From: JAFAGX01 sp963759875
Lineage (GTDB): Bacteria > Acidobacteriota > Terriglobia > Terriglobales > Acidobacteriaceae
Assembly: GCA_963759875.1 (NCBI GenBank)
Contig: CAVXBB010000015.1
Location: 1,054,001-1,118,000, forward strand
Length of the DNA: 64,000 bases
Reading direction: 5' to 3'
Position numbers and translations under genes: made by a program. The notes below the pieces were generated by a model. The model was not told where the DNA came from and did not search any database. It saw only the letters and a program-made list of their open reading frames with translations. Numbering within the stretch: the first letter of the stretch is position 1; every line of letters begins with the position of its first letter. Of this stretch, positions 17,525-24,935 are shown one piece after another.

Positions 17525-18172
17525 TTACGGCCCAACCGTCACGCTCAAGGTTCCGGTGCCCGATGATGTGGCCGCGGAAATCGTGGTCGTCCCCTCGCCC
17601 GAAATTTCCGCAACGCCGTTAGCGGTATCAGTGAAGGTGATTACGCTGGAGTTGCTCGAACTCCAGGTTGCACTGATGGTCGAGCCATTGACGGATGCCG
17701 TGTAGTCGATTGCAGTTCCGGCTGGGCTGGTACTTATGCTGTACGAGGTCGTGTCCGGCGAAATCGTAACCGTGGATGACGTCGTGCACGTTGTTCCCAC
17801 GCATACGGTCGCGGTACCGCTCACGGCGCCGCTGGAACTGGTGTTCGTCACCGTGATGGTGACCGAATCAGTCGCGGTAATGGACAAGGCCTTGATTAAG
17901 CCTGTACTGCTTACGCTGACGGCCGAGGGGTCGGAACTGCTCCAGGCTGTACCAGAGGACCCGGTGACGTTCTTGGTTGTGCCGTCGCTGTAAGTGCCGG
18001 TAGCAGTAAGCTGCTGCGTCTGATTCACCGTGGTCAGAGATGGGCTCGACGGGGTGATCGCGATGCTACTGAGGGTCGGATCCACAAACCAGTCGCAACC
18101 GGGGGAAAAAACGGAGAGAATCAACACGCCGAGCGCTGACGCTATTCTTAGCTTCTGCTTCAGATTCAACAT
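17525..18172 (-). CDS. Ig-like (Big_2) repeat lipoprotein
   Basis: 215 aa. The signal peptide ends in a lipobox-like SPGC followed by DW, so the protein is probably lipid-anchored at the outer face. Two bacterial Ig-like domains follow: LSSIAITPSSPSLTTVNQTQQLTATGTYSDG with TAWSSSDPSAVSVSSTGLIKAL, and a second with VTISPDTTSYSIS and ATWSSSNSSVITFTDT. The composition is very Ser/Thr-rich. Such modules serve adhesion or carbohydrate binding; nothing here says which. It may be one of several related surface proteins in the genome. It lies about 90 nt upstream of pfkA on the same strand. Confidence 0.8.
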   Translation of the reverse strand: MLNLKQKLRIASALGVLILSVFSPGCDWFVDPTLSSIAITPSSPSLTTVNQTQQLTATGTYSDGTTKNVTGSSGTAWSSSDPSAVSVSSTGLIKALSITATDSVTITVTNTSSSGAVSGTATVCVGTTCTTSSTVTISPDTTSYSISTSPAGTAIDYTASVNGSTISATWSSSNSSVITFTDTANGVAEISGEGTTTISAATSSGTGTLSVTVGP

Positions 18173-18282
18173 ATTAGAGAAAATTCGCCGGTACCTTCGT
18201 GTCTGTATGGAAAATAAATTGTAGCAGAGCTGTTTCCACCCCGCTGAAACCGAACGTGCCTTGCTTATTTGTCGACCCGATT

Positions 18283-18341
18283 TGTCATCCTGAGCGAAGT
18301 TTTTCGTTTGCGAAGCGAACGAAAATGTAGTCGAAGGACCT
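18283..18341. repeat. Dispersed REP-like element (GTCATCCTGAGCGAAG family)
   Basis: TGTCATCCTGAGCGAAG is followed by an 8-bp hairpin (TTTTCGTT...AACGAAAA) and GTCGAAGGACCTA. Related copies lie near 28.91, 33.24, 34.59 and 41.05 kb, all between genes. Confidence 0.65.
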
Positions 18342-18433
18342 ACTTCAGGAAAACGGCCACCACCAGGCCGACTCCGCTACCCACAAAGAACGCAATCACC
18401 CTCGCACCTTGCGATGATTCTTATCGGGTTCCC

Positions 18434-19153
18434 CTAAAACTCCAGAGCCACGAATTTTGCTTCCGTGGGACCTACGTTGGTGATGGTGTGGGTCATGCCT
18501 CCCTCCAGCCACTTTACGTCTCCTGACTTCATTTCTATATTCGATGGCGCCTTTCCCACTACATCATCACGGAATACTAACCCGGTGACCGCAACGATCA
18601 AGCGTGGTCCAGGGTGATGATGTTTGGGCAAAACACCGGCCGTCTGTAGTTCTACCTCGGAAACGCGGACGCCATCCTTGACGAACAGAACCTCTTGCGT
18701 GCCGCCGCGCAGCACCCGCAACCCACGCTCCTCTTGCCACTTGGGTTGGGGCAGATCAGCTTTGCTATCGCACAATAGCTCGATCGTGTCGTTCCGAAAT
18801 GGCGTAGAACCCACGTTTCGCGCGATATGCGCGAAGTCTCCCGCCACGAATCGCGTCTCGCCATCTCGCAACTTCAGCGTGACCGGAGTTTTCCCCCGCA
18901 CCTCGTTCGAAACTTCCGCCGTGCCCAACGTAACAAAAATGTAATCGTGCCGATGGCGGTGCATCAGGGTGGCCGAACCAGGACCCGCTTCCACTTGAAA
19001 AACGCGAACGTAAGAGTTCTGAAATACCAGGTGGTGATTCGGTTCCGAGGTGATTTCTACCTCAGAGGGAGCGCTCGGCTGCGCCTTGTGTTTCTGAGCT
19101 TCAACGGGGACCAGTGCGCAAGCAACCAGCAACAAAAGCAGCTTGGATCTCAT
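18434..19153 (-). CDS. Secreted cupin-domain protein
   Basis: 239 aa with a signal peptide (MRSKLLLLLVACALVPVEA). Two cupin-like halves are visible: VFQVEAGPGSATLMHRHRHDYIFVTL with GETRFVAGDFAHIARNVG, and VSEVELQTAGVLPKHHHPGPRLIVAV with MKSGDVKWLEGGMTHTITNVG. The histidine-rich HRHRHDY and KHHHPG motifs could bind a metal. Bicupins include oxidases, isomerases and storage proteins, so no reaction can be assigned. Start chosen for the signal peptide; upstream in-frame ATG at 19180. It is divergent from the DUF2905 gene. Confidence 0.8.
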   Translation of the reverse strand: MRSKLLLLLVACALVPVEAQKHKAQPSAPSEVEITSEPNHHLVFQNSYVRVFQVEAGPGSATLMHRHRHDYIFVTLGTAEVSNEVRGKTPVTLKLRDGETRFVAGDFAHIARNVGSTPFRNDTIELLCDSKADLPQPKWQEERGLRVLRGGTQEVLFVKDGVRVSEVELQTAGVLPKHHHPGPRLIVAVTGLVFRDDVVGKAPSNIEMKSGDVKWLEGGMTHTITNVGPTEAKFVALEF

Positions 19154-19236
19154 CTCCCGGATTCTAGCAGGCACGCGCACGAATGATGTCAGTAACGCGG
19201 CCTCTCACCAGTACATTAATCCGTTAAAATAAAACC

Positions 19237-19461
19237 GTGGCTGATTTTGGAAAACTGCTGATTCTTCTGGGCGGGATCATCATCATTGCTGGCATCGTCG
19301 TCGTCCTGCTCGGCCGTACCAGTATTCCCCTCGGCCGCCTGCCCGGCGACATCGTCTATCGCGGCAAGCACACCACGTTCTATTTTCCCCTCGCGACTTC
19401 TATCCTGCTCAGCGTAGTGCTTTCGCTCGTTTTGTACTTCATCGGTCGGATTCGCCACTGA
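19237..19461 (+). CDS. DUF2905 small membrane protein
   Basis: 74 aa with two transmembrane helices (LLILLGGIIIIAGIVVVLLG and LATSILLSVVLSLVLYFIG) flanking the conserved loop IPLGRLPGDIVYRGKHTTFYFPL. This loop and length fit the DUF2905 family, a widespread small inner-membrane protein of unknown function, often found near ruvB/queA in other bacteria. The start is GTG (MADFGKLL). It precedes pdxS by about 120 nt on the same strand. Confidence 0.85.
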   Translation: MADFGKLLILLGGIIIIAGIVVVLLGRTSIPLGRLPGDIVYRGKHTTFYFPLATSILLSVVLSLVLYFIGRIRH

Positions 19462-19584
19462 TTGCCGCGCTTTCAGCATTTCTCAGCCACATGGGTCCAC
19501 TTTCAAAATGGTACTAGACGGATCAGGTAAATGGCTATTTTACGCAGACCACTATATCCTGTATGTTGGAAGTGGGAGGATGCG

Positions 19585-20499
19585 ATGTCACAAAACAACG
19601 GTAACAGCCTTCGTCTTAAAACTGGTCTGGCGGAAATGCTCAAAGGTGGCGTCATTATGGACGTCACCAATGCCGAACAGGCGGTGATCGCCGAAAAAGC
19701 CGGCGCAGTCGCCGTCATGGCGCTGGAACGCGTACCCGCTCAGATTCGTGCTGAAGGCGGCGTCGCCCGCATGGCCTCGCCAAAAAAGATCCGCGAGATT
19801 ATGGCTTTGGTTTCAATCCCGGTGATGGCCAAATGCCGCATCGGCCATTTCGCTGAGGCGCAAATTCTGCAGGAGCTCGGCGTCGACTACATTGACGAAT
19901 CCGAAGTGCTCACTCCAGCTGACGAAGCCCATCACGTGGATAAGCACGCCTTTACTGTTCCGTTCGTCTGCGGCGCGCGCAATTTAGGTGAGGCCCTGCG
20001 CCGAATCGCCGAAGGCGCCGCCATGATCCGCACAAAAGGCGAAGCCGGGACCGGCGATGTTGTCCACGCCGTCAAGCACATTCGCCAGATCGTTCAAGAT
20101 ATGAAAATTCTGACCGTGCTCAGTGACCAGGAACTCTACGCCAAAGCCAAGGAACTTCAGGCGCCGTACGAATTGGTGAAGATGGTCGCCAGAGAAGGGA
20201 AGCTGCCGGTGCCGAATTTCTCCGCTGGTGGCATTGCCACGCCGGCCGACGCGTCTTTAGTTATGCAGCTTGGCGCGGAGGCGGTCTTTGTGGGCTCTGG
20301 AATCTTTATGAAGGATTCCACCAACTTTGCCGATCCCGATGAAGCCGCCAAGCGGGCTCGCGCCATTGTCCAAGCCGCCACGCACTATCAAGACCCTAAA
20401 GTATTACTTGAAGTCAGCGAGGATCTGGCCGGTGCCATGAAGGGCCTTGCCGTCGCCGCCCTCGATGAAGCGCATCTGCTGCAAACCAGGGGATGGTAG
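19585..20499 (+). CDS. pdxS: Pyridoxal 5'-phosphate synthase lyase subunit PdxS
   Basis: 304 aa (beta/alpha)8 enzyme that makes pyridoxal phosphate from ribose 5-phosphate, glyceraldehyde 3-phosphate and ammonia delivered by PdxT. Typical segments are GLAEMLKGGVIMDVTNAEQA, ALERVPAQIRAEGGVARMASP, MAKCRIGHFAEAQ, GEAGTGDVVHAVKH and NFSAGGIATPADASLVMQLGAEAVFVGSGIF. Start chosen at MSQNNGNS, with GGAGG about 7 nt upstream. Its partner pdxT would normally follow directly, but a toxin-antitoxin cassette now lies between them. Confidence 0.97.
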   Translation: MSQNNGNSLRLKTGLAEMLKGGVIMDVTNAEQAVIAEKAGAVAVMALERVPAQIRAEGGVARMASPKKIREIMALVSIPVMAKCRIGHFAEAQILQELGVDYIDESEVLTPADEAHHVDKHAFTVPFVCGARNLGEALRRIAEGAAMIRTKGEAGTGDVVHAVKHIRQIVQDMKILTVLSDQELYAKAKELQAPYELVKMVAREGKLPVPNFSAGGIATPADASLVMQLGAEAVFVGSGIFMKDSTNFADPDEAAKRARAIVQAATHYQDPKVLLEVSEDLAGAMKGLAVAALDEAHLLQTRGW

Positions 20500-20522
20500 A
20501 AACAACTCGGTACGGGCCCGAG

Positions 20523-20563
20523 CAATCCCCACCCCAACTGGCGAAGAGCGCTTGATTAGGATG
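20523..20563 (+). repeat. Left 41-bp inverted repeat flanking the parDE cassette
   Basis: The reverse complement of these 41 nt matches 21259-21299 at 39 of 41 positions. The element is itself weakly palindromic (CATCCTAA...TTGGGGTGG core with wobble pairs) and a relative occurs at 25126-25165. Confidence 0.8.
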
Positions 20564-20609
20564 CTCCGGCCACGCTCGCCTGAACGCTAAGAATTACTAA
20601 TTGCTGCCT

Positions 20610-20654
20610 ATGAAAATCGGAGTTCTTGCCCTGCAGGGCGACTTTGATGCTCAC
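20610..20654 (+). pseudogene. Fragment of pdxT 5' end (duplicate)
   Basis: ATGAAAATCGGAGTTCTTGC and on encodes MKIGVLALQGDFDAH, the conserved beginning of PdxT, then diverges and stops at the parD start region. It agrees with the intact pdxT start (21333) at about 40 of 45 nt; of the five mismatches, two lie in codon 2 (AAA/ACC) and three are synonymous third positions. It is too short to function; it marks where pdxT once began or recombined next to pdxS. Confidence 0.8.
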
Positions 20655-20704
20655 CCCAAACTGCGAGCTTTGCATACCTTCACAAATTGTCATATTATGA
20701 AGCC

Positions 20705-20962
20705 ATGGCTATGACCTCGTTGAACATCTCGCTCCCGGAAGCTCTGAAGGAATATGTCGAAGGCCAGGTTGCCTCTGGGGATTGGGGTACGCCCAGCGAA
20801 TACGTCCGCGAATTGATTCGCCAGGACAAGGAACGCCGCCTCGGCAGTCTTGAGCAGGAGCTGGTTGCTGCCGCCAAGGGCGGGAAAATTGAACTCCCCG
20901 TCGCCGAAATTCGCCGCAAAGGTCTGCTCGCCGCGCTTCGCGAACGAACACACCGGCGGTGA
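20705..20962 (+). CDS. parD: ParD-type antitoxin (CopG/ribbon-helix-helix)
   Basis: 85 aa. The N-terminus TSLNISLPEALKEYVEGQV is a ribbon-helix-helix DNA-binding domain, followed by GTPSEYVRELIRQDKERR and a C-terminal tail that would bind the toxin, all as in the ParD family (type II toxin-antitoxin). Start taken at MAMTSLNIS; an in-frame ATG at 20687 exists. The stop overlaps the GTG of the following parE by 4 nt, the usual coupling. The toxin gene is broken, so the antitoxin is now probably an orphan. Confidence 0.88.
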   Translation: MAMTSLNISLPEALKEYVEGQVASGDWGTPSEYVRELIRQDKERRLGSLEQELVAAAKGGKIELPVAEIRRKGLLAALRERTHRR

Positions 20963-21241
20963 GAAAGCGCCGAATTGTTCTCAGCGATGCCGCCGTCGTC
21001 GCAGTCTGGAGAAGCTCTAGCTAGCCGATGGGAAAAAGCGGTTACGGCTGCCCTGCTGCGCGTGGTCAGCCGTCCAAGGGTAGGAACGCCGTGCGTGTTT
21101 CGATCCCCGGAACTCCGGGATGTAAGACGAACAACGATTTCAGGTTTTGCCAAGCATCTGCTCTTTTACAGATTTAGCGAGGGAGAAATATTAGTCCTGC
21201 GTGTTGTTCACGGCGCACGGGATCTGGAGCGTCTCTTGTGA
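20959..21241 (+). pseudogene. parE: ParE toxin, inactivated by internal deletion/frameshift
   Basis: From the GTG overlapping the parD stop, the frame reads RKRRIVLSDAAVV and then stops at TAG (21022). In the next frame the rest of a ParE protein appears: QSGEALASRWEKAV, RVGTPCVFRSPELRDVRRTTISGF, HLLFYRFSEGEILVLRVVHGARDLERLL. About ten residues that normally link these parts (the second half of helix 1) are absent, so a deletion of roughly 30-40 nt not divisible by three best explains it. The C-terminal catalytic/gyrase-binding half is well preserved, pointing to a recent loss. A sequencing error alone would not remove the linker. Confidence 0.78.
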
Positions 21242-21258
21242 GCGACAGGTGGGTGCCT

Positions 21259-21299
21259 CATCCTAATCAAGGGCTCTTCGCGAGTTGGGGTGGGGATTG
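21259..21299 (-). repeat. Right 41-bp inverted repeat flanking the parDE cassette
   Basis: These 41 nt match the reverse complement of 20523-20563 with two mismatches. They end 34 nt before the pdxT start codon, so the pair encloses the pdxT fragment and the toxin-antitoxin genes. Confidence 0.8.
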
Positions 21300-21332
21300 G
21301 CCAACGACCGACAACGAATGACCAACGACGAA

Positions 21333-21923
21333 ATGACCATCGGCGTTCTTGCCCTGCAGGGCGACTTTGACGCGCACCGCAGACGGCTCGAAGAGCTGGG
21401 CGCTAAAGTTGTGCTCGTCAAGAAGCCCGAGCAACTCGATGAAATCGATGGCCTCGTTATCCCCGGAGGCGAATCCAGCACATTCCTCAAGCTCCTCGGC
21501 GAAGCCGGATTCGAAAAGCTCAAACAATTCGTCCGCGTGAAGCCGACATTCGGTACCTGTGCCGGCGCTATCTTGTTGGCCGACGAGGTCGACAATCCGA
21601 AACAAAAGGGCTTAGGCGTGCTCGACATCAAAATCCGGCGCAACGCCTATGGCCGCCAGGTCGACAGCTCAATTCGCGAAGGCATATTCCGCGGCCAGCC
21701 CGCGGAGATGGTTTTCATTCGTGCTCCCAAGATCGAGCAGGTCGGTCCCGAAGTAGAAGTTCTTGCCACCCAAGGTCGCGATCCCGTCGCGGTCCGCCAG
21801 GGCAAGGTCATGGCCGCCACCTTCCATCCCGAACTCTCCGAGGATACCCGCGTTCATCAAGCATTTTTGCAGCTGGTAACGATGCAAGAGAAAAACACTG
21901 ATCCAAGAGCCCCACGAAATTGA
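21333..21923 (+). CDS. pdxT: Pyridoxal 5'-phosphate synthase glutaminase subunit PdxT
   Basis: 196 aa class I glutamine amidotransferase that releases ammonia for PdxS. The start MTIGVLALQGDFDAH is the family N-terminus; GGESSTFLKLL, the nucleophile region PTFGTCAGAILLA (Cys) and the C-terminal AATFHPELSEDTRVHQ (catalytic His/Glu) are all present. In-frame ATGs at 21285 and 21318 lie in the flanking repeat and are rejected. It is separated from pdxS by the parDE cassette, so the two may no longer share one promoter. Confidence 0.94.
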   Translation: MTIGVLALQGDFDAHRRRLEELGAKVVLVKKPEQLDEIDGLVIPGGESSTFLKLLGEAGFEKLKQFVRVKPTFGTCAGAILLADEVDNPKQKGLGVLDIKIRRNAYGRQVDSSIREGIFRGQPAEMVFIRAPKIEQVGPEVEVLATQGRDPVAVRQGKVMAATFHPELSEDTRVHQAFLQLVTMQEKNTDPRAPRN

Positions 21924-22010
21924 TCGGCTGCTCTACTTCCTAGGCAGAAACTCGATCTTCAGGTCCTGCGTCGCCGTTTTGAGATCAAGATTAAGTAAGG
22001 ATTTTTTTAC

Positions 22011-22043
22011 TTGACATCAAGTACGCGTAACCTTATAGTTACG
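22011..22043 (+). promoter_or_regulatory. Promoter and palindromic operator of the arsR-type gene
   Basis: TTGACA (22011-22016) and TATAGT (22034-22039) stand 17 nt apart. The palindrome CGTAAC-6-GTTACG (22026-22043) covers the -10 box, as expected for self-repression. The predicted transcript start is within about 2 nt of the ATG at 22048, so the mRNA may be leaderless. Confidence 0.65.
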
Positions 22044-22047
22044 AATT

Positions 22048-22413
22048 ATGCGTCACCGTTCGGTTACATATTCGCCGGCAGCAACATTCGGTGCCCTGGC
22101 GGACCCCACCCGCCGCGCGGTGCTCGATCTGCTGTGCAAGGGAAGTCAGCCTGCCGGCCGCATTGCGCAGGCCTTTCCCGTATCCCGGCCGGCAATTTCC
22201 AAACATTTGCGTTTGCTGCGCCGGGCACATCTGGTCGAACAAAGACGCGAGGGCCGTTTGCGCGTATACAGCCTCAATCCTGAGCCGCTCAAGGCTGTGG
22301 ATTCCTGGCTCGAACAGTACCGAGTTTTCTGGCAGACCAGCCTTACGAATTTGAAAACATTTGTGGAAGCCGAATATCAGAAGGAACTGTGTAAGCCCAA
22401 GAAGTCACATTAA
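22048..22413 (+). CDS. ArsR-family transcriptional repressor
   Basis: 121 aa winged-helix protein: FGALADPTRRAVLDLLCKG, then the recognition helix VSRPAISKHLRLLRRAHLVEQRREGRLRVYSL. No metal-binding cysteine pair of ArsR (CxC in the alpha3 helix) is visible; the Cys at DLLCKG stands alone. Together with the SRPBCC/AHSA1 proteins downstream it forms the common ArsR-SRPBCC pairing seen in many soil bacteria. A palindrome over the -10 box of its own promoter suggests autorepression. A small secreted protein gene starts 19 nt after its stop. Confidence 0.9.
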   Translation: MRHRSVTYSPAATFGALADPTRRAVLDLLCKGSQPAGRIAQAFPVSRPAISKHLRLLRRAHLVEQRREGRLRVYSLNPEPLKAVDSWLEQYRVFWQTSLTNLKTFVEAEYQKELCKPKKSH

Positions 22414-22432
22414 GTCTAAGGAGGATTCGACA

Positions 22433-22924
22433 ATGAAACTGCTTCGCATCGCGCTACCAATCTCGGTTTTACTGCTCGCAACCGCTGCCCTCGCGGAGTC
22501 GGACGCCAGCGCTGCTTTTGAAAAACTCAAATCTCTCCAAGGTTCGTGGTCAGGTAAGGCTTCCAACGGCCAGTCTGTGCAGATTTCGAATCGCGTAATC
22601 TCAGACGGCTCAGCAATGATGAGCGAGATCACCGTCCACGAGAACATGATTACCATGTTCCATATGGACGGCAACCGCCTGATGATGACCCATTACTGTG
22701 CCAGTGGGAATCAGCCGCGCATGGTCGCAAGTGTATCCCCCGATGGCAAGACCATCACCTTTAATTTCCTGGATGCTACCAACCTGCTCAGCACGCAACA
22801 CGGCCACATGGAACGGGTCGTGTTCACTCTGACCGACCCCGATCACCATACCGAAGAATGGCAATTTGCAACTCAGGACGGACAGAAGATGCATCAAGTC
22901 TTCGATCTTCAACGCCAGAAGTAA
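22433..22924 (+). CDS. Secreted protein, lipocalin/DUF1579-like
   Basis: 163 aa with a Sec signal peptide (MKLLRIALPISVLLLATAALA). The mature part starts FEKLKSLQGSWSG, a phrase typical of small beta-barrel proteins of the DUF1579/lipocalin-like type, and continues with ISDGSAMMSEITVHEN and DGNRLMMTHYCASGNQPRM. AAGGAGG lies about 9 nt before the ATG. It follows the ArsR gene closely and is probably in the same operon. The ligand is unknown. Confidence 0.75.
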   Translation: MKLLRIALPISVLLLATAALAESDASAAFEKLKSLQGSWSGKASNGQSVQISNRVISDGSAMMSEITVHENMITMFHMDGNRLMMTHYCASGNQPRMVASVSPDGKTITFNFLDATNLLSTQHGHMERVVFTLTDPDHHTEEWQFATQDGQKMHQVFDLQRQK

Positions 22925-22994
22925 TTTGCCGCGTCATGTCCCGGTTTAAATCTGTACTTGGCCGGTTGATGAGCCACCGCTAAGGAGAACTGGA

Positions 22995-23987
22995 ATGGCA
23001 ACCGCAGTCATTACTCCCGATCAGGATGCAGTTGTAAGTGAGATTCAAATCGCTGCACCCGCTGATAAGGTCTTTCAGGCCCTGATCGATCCCAAGCAGG
23101 TTATGCAGTGGTGGACATCAACTGACTGTCAGATCGAGTCATTTGATTTCGAGCCCCGCCGCGGCGGGCGATGGCGATATGACACGAAGCCGACCACCAT
23201 GGACATCAACGGAGTGAGCAAGTTTCATTGTGAGGGTGAAGTGCTCGAGTTTGATCCACCGCGGGTGCTCGCCTACACCTGGATCGCAAACTGGCATGAC
23301 CAGCAGTCCCAACGAACCGTTGTCCGATGGGAACTTGCCGCTTCCGGCGCCGGCACGAAGGTCAAAGTAACTCACAGCGGCCTAAAGAACCTTCCGGTCG
23401 CGCGCAAAGATTACAGCGGTGGCTGGCGCGGTGTGGTCGAGACCCTCAAAGGATTTGTCGAGACACTCGGCCAAAATACCGCTTCGAAGACAGTAAGCAT
23501 GCGCATCACCCCTGATCAAAATGAAATTGTCAGTGAAATCCAGATTGCAGTTGAGCCGAAATGCGTGTTTGAGGCGCTGATCGATCCTAAGCAAGTCCTG
23601 CAATGGTGGGGACAGGGCGGTATCTATCGATGCACCGAGTTCAGCGCGGACCTGCGCGTCGGAGGAAAATGGCACAGTGCTGGAATCGGCCCCCGCGACT
23701 CCCGATTCGAAGTCTATGGTGAGTACCTGGAAGTCGACCCTCCACACCTGCTGGTTCAAAGCTGGGTTGCCACCTGGACAGGCGATGTGAAAACCGAGGT
23801 GCGCTGGGAGTTGCAGTCGGCTGGCAAAGGCACTCTTTTACGGCTGCGCCATCTTGGCCTCGCTGCTGATCCAGAACTCGGCCAGAGCTATCGCGGTTGG
23901 CCACGGATGCTGGGATGGATTCAAGCGCTGCTCGAAAAGGGAGAAACGGTGGAAACACGCACGCCGTTTTCGGCGGCTGGGGATTAA
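22995..23987 (+). CDS. Tandem SRPBCC (AHSA1-type) protein
   Basis: 330 aa, two copies of an AHSA1/SRPBCC domain: first VVSEIQIAAPADKVFQALIDPKQVMQWW, second IVSEIQIAVEPKCVFEALIDPKQVLQWW, each followed by a G-G-W strand (RRGGRWRYD, RVGGKWHSAG) and ending in a helix (WRGVVETLKGFVETL; WPRMLGWIQALLEKG). The fold binds hydrophobic ligands or assists folding; family members near ArsR genes are called Hsp90-ATPase activator-like, but this role is unproven. The similarity of the halves and of the next gene indicates recent tandem duplication. Confidence 0.85.
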   Translation: MATAVITPDQDAVVSEIQIAAPADKVFQALIDPKQVMQWWTSTDCQIESFDFEPRRGGRWRYDTKPTTMDINGVSKFHCEGEVLEFDPPRVLAYTWIANWHDQQSQRTVVRWELAASGAGTKVKVTHSGLKNLPVARKDYSGGWRGVVETLKGFVETLGQNTASKTVSMRITPDQNEIVSEIQIAVEPKCVFEALIDPKQVLQWWGQGGIYRCTEFSADLRVGGKWHSAGIGPRDSRFEVYGEYLEVDPPHLLVQSWVATWTGDVKTEVRWELQSAGKGTLLRLRHLGLAADPELGQSYRGWPRMLGWIQALLEKGETVETRTPFSAAGD

Positions 23988-24061
23988 TCGCGCCCACAAA
24001 GACAAGCTCAGGCTTGCTCAGAGGCACGAGGCCGAGACTCAGAAAGGCGGAGAATACACGT

Positions 24062-24592
24062 ATGGCAACAGCAAGTGTCAGTTCCGATCAAGATGTCATC
24101 CATGCGGAAGTGTTCATCGCCGCGCCGCCGGAACGGGTATTCCAGGCGATTACCGATCCCGAGCAACGGCAGCAATGGTGGGGACAAAAGGGCCTGTACA
24201 TCTCCACCGAATCGCATAGTGATCTTCGTCCCGGCGGCAAGTGGTGGGGGGCAGGGGTTAGCGCCGATGGCAAGCCGTACCGGGTAGAAGGCGAGTATCT
24301 GGAGATCGATCCGCCTCGTTCTCTGGTCTACACCTGGCTGCCAAGCTGGGCGCATCCGCTGGAAACCGTGGTGCGATGGGAACTCGAGCCTCGCCCAGTT
24401 CACGGCTTACATGGACGAGGACCGCAAAAAATGGGAACTGGCACCCTGGTCAGACTCCGGCACAGCGGATTCGCAGGGAACTTGGAAGCGGCAAAAGGTC
24501 ACACTCAGGGTTGGGTCAGAGTTCTGGGCTGGATGCAGGCATTCGTCGAAACAGGCGAGACTGTTGAAACACGCCCGGCTCTATCCGCCTAA
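24062..24592 (+). CDS. SRPBCC (AHSA1-type) protein
   Basis: 176 aa, a single AHSA1-type domain: VIHAEVFIAAPPERVFQAITDPEQRQQWW, LRPGGKWWGAG, GEYLEIDPPRSLVYTWLPSW and the C-terminal helix WVRVLGWMQAFVETGETVETRP. It resembles the second domain of the preceding protein and is the third copy in the row. Start chosen at MATASVSSDQD; the frame is open upstream into the previous gene's end but without support. The insert EPRPVHGLHGRGPQKMGTG is longer than in the sister copies. Confidence 0.83.
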   Translation: MATASVSSDQDVIHAEVFIAAPPERVFQAITDPEQRQQWWGQKGLYISTESHSDLRPGGKWWGAGVSADGKPYRVEGEYLEIDPPRSLVYTWLPSWAHPLETVVRWELEPRPVHGLHGRGPQKMGTGTLVRLRHSGFAGNLEAAKGHTQGWVRVLGWMQAFVETGETVETRPALSA

Positions 24593-24614
24593 GCACCGCT
24601 AGGTTTATCGATAT

Positions 24615-24935
24615 CTAGAACGCCGCGGCGCTTCTCGATTGGTTTGCTACCTGTTCAGGTTTGGTCAAGCGCTCCGGGGTGGAAGGCACAGTGCGGCATT
24701 CGCAGGAATCCACGAACGCGTGTGTCATCGCGTTCAGGCTGGCGTGGGACTGCTCCAAAACTCGAAGCAAATACTTCTGCGCCACAGCGCGGTCGGCAGG
24801 GTGAACCAGTTTCCACCACCGTGCCAGCGACTCGCGAATCTGCTGATCATTCTTCTCGCCTTCCACTGCTGCATCGATCAGCTTGTAGACCTTGCTCTTG
24901 ATCGCTTGGTAGGAAACAGAAATCTCCTGTGGCAT
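24615..24935 (-). CDS. Small conserved-looking hypothetical protein
   Basis: 106 aa, cytosolic, mostly helical: EISVSYQAIKSKVYKLIDAAVEGEKNDQQIRESLARWWKLVHPADRAVAQKYLLRVLEQSHASLNAM. No known motif is recognised. Its helical repeats and even composition favour a real gene; start taken at MPQEISVSY. It is convergent with the SRPBCC gene, whose stop is 23 nt away. Confidence 0.6.
   Translation of the reverse strand: MPQEISVSYQAIKSKVYKLIDAAVEGEKNDQQIRESLARWWKLVHPADRAVAQKYLLRVLEQSHASLNAMTHAFVDSCECRTVPSTPERLTKPEQVANQSRSAAAF

Noticed and set aside
18360..18425. Short minus-strand hydrophobic frame (VIAFFVGSGVGLVVAVFLK)
   Set aside because: Only about 25 codons with no start or ribosome site; perhaps a remnant, not supportable as a gene.
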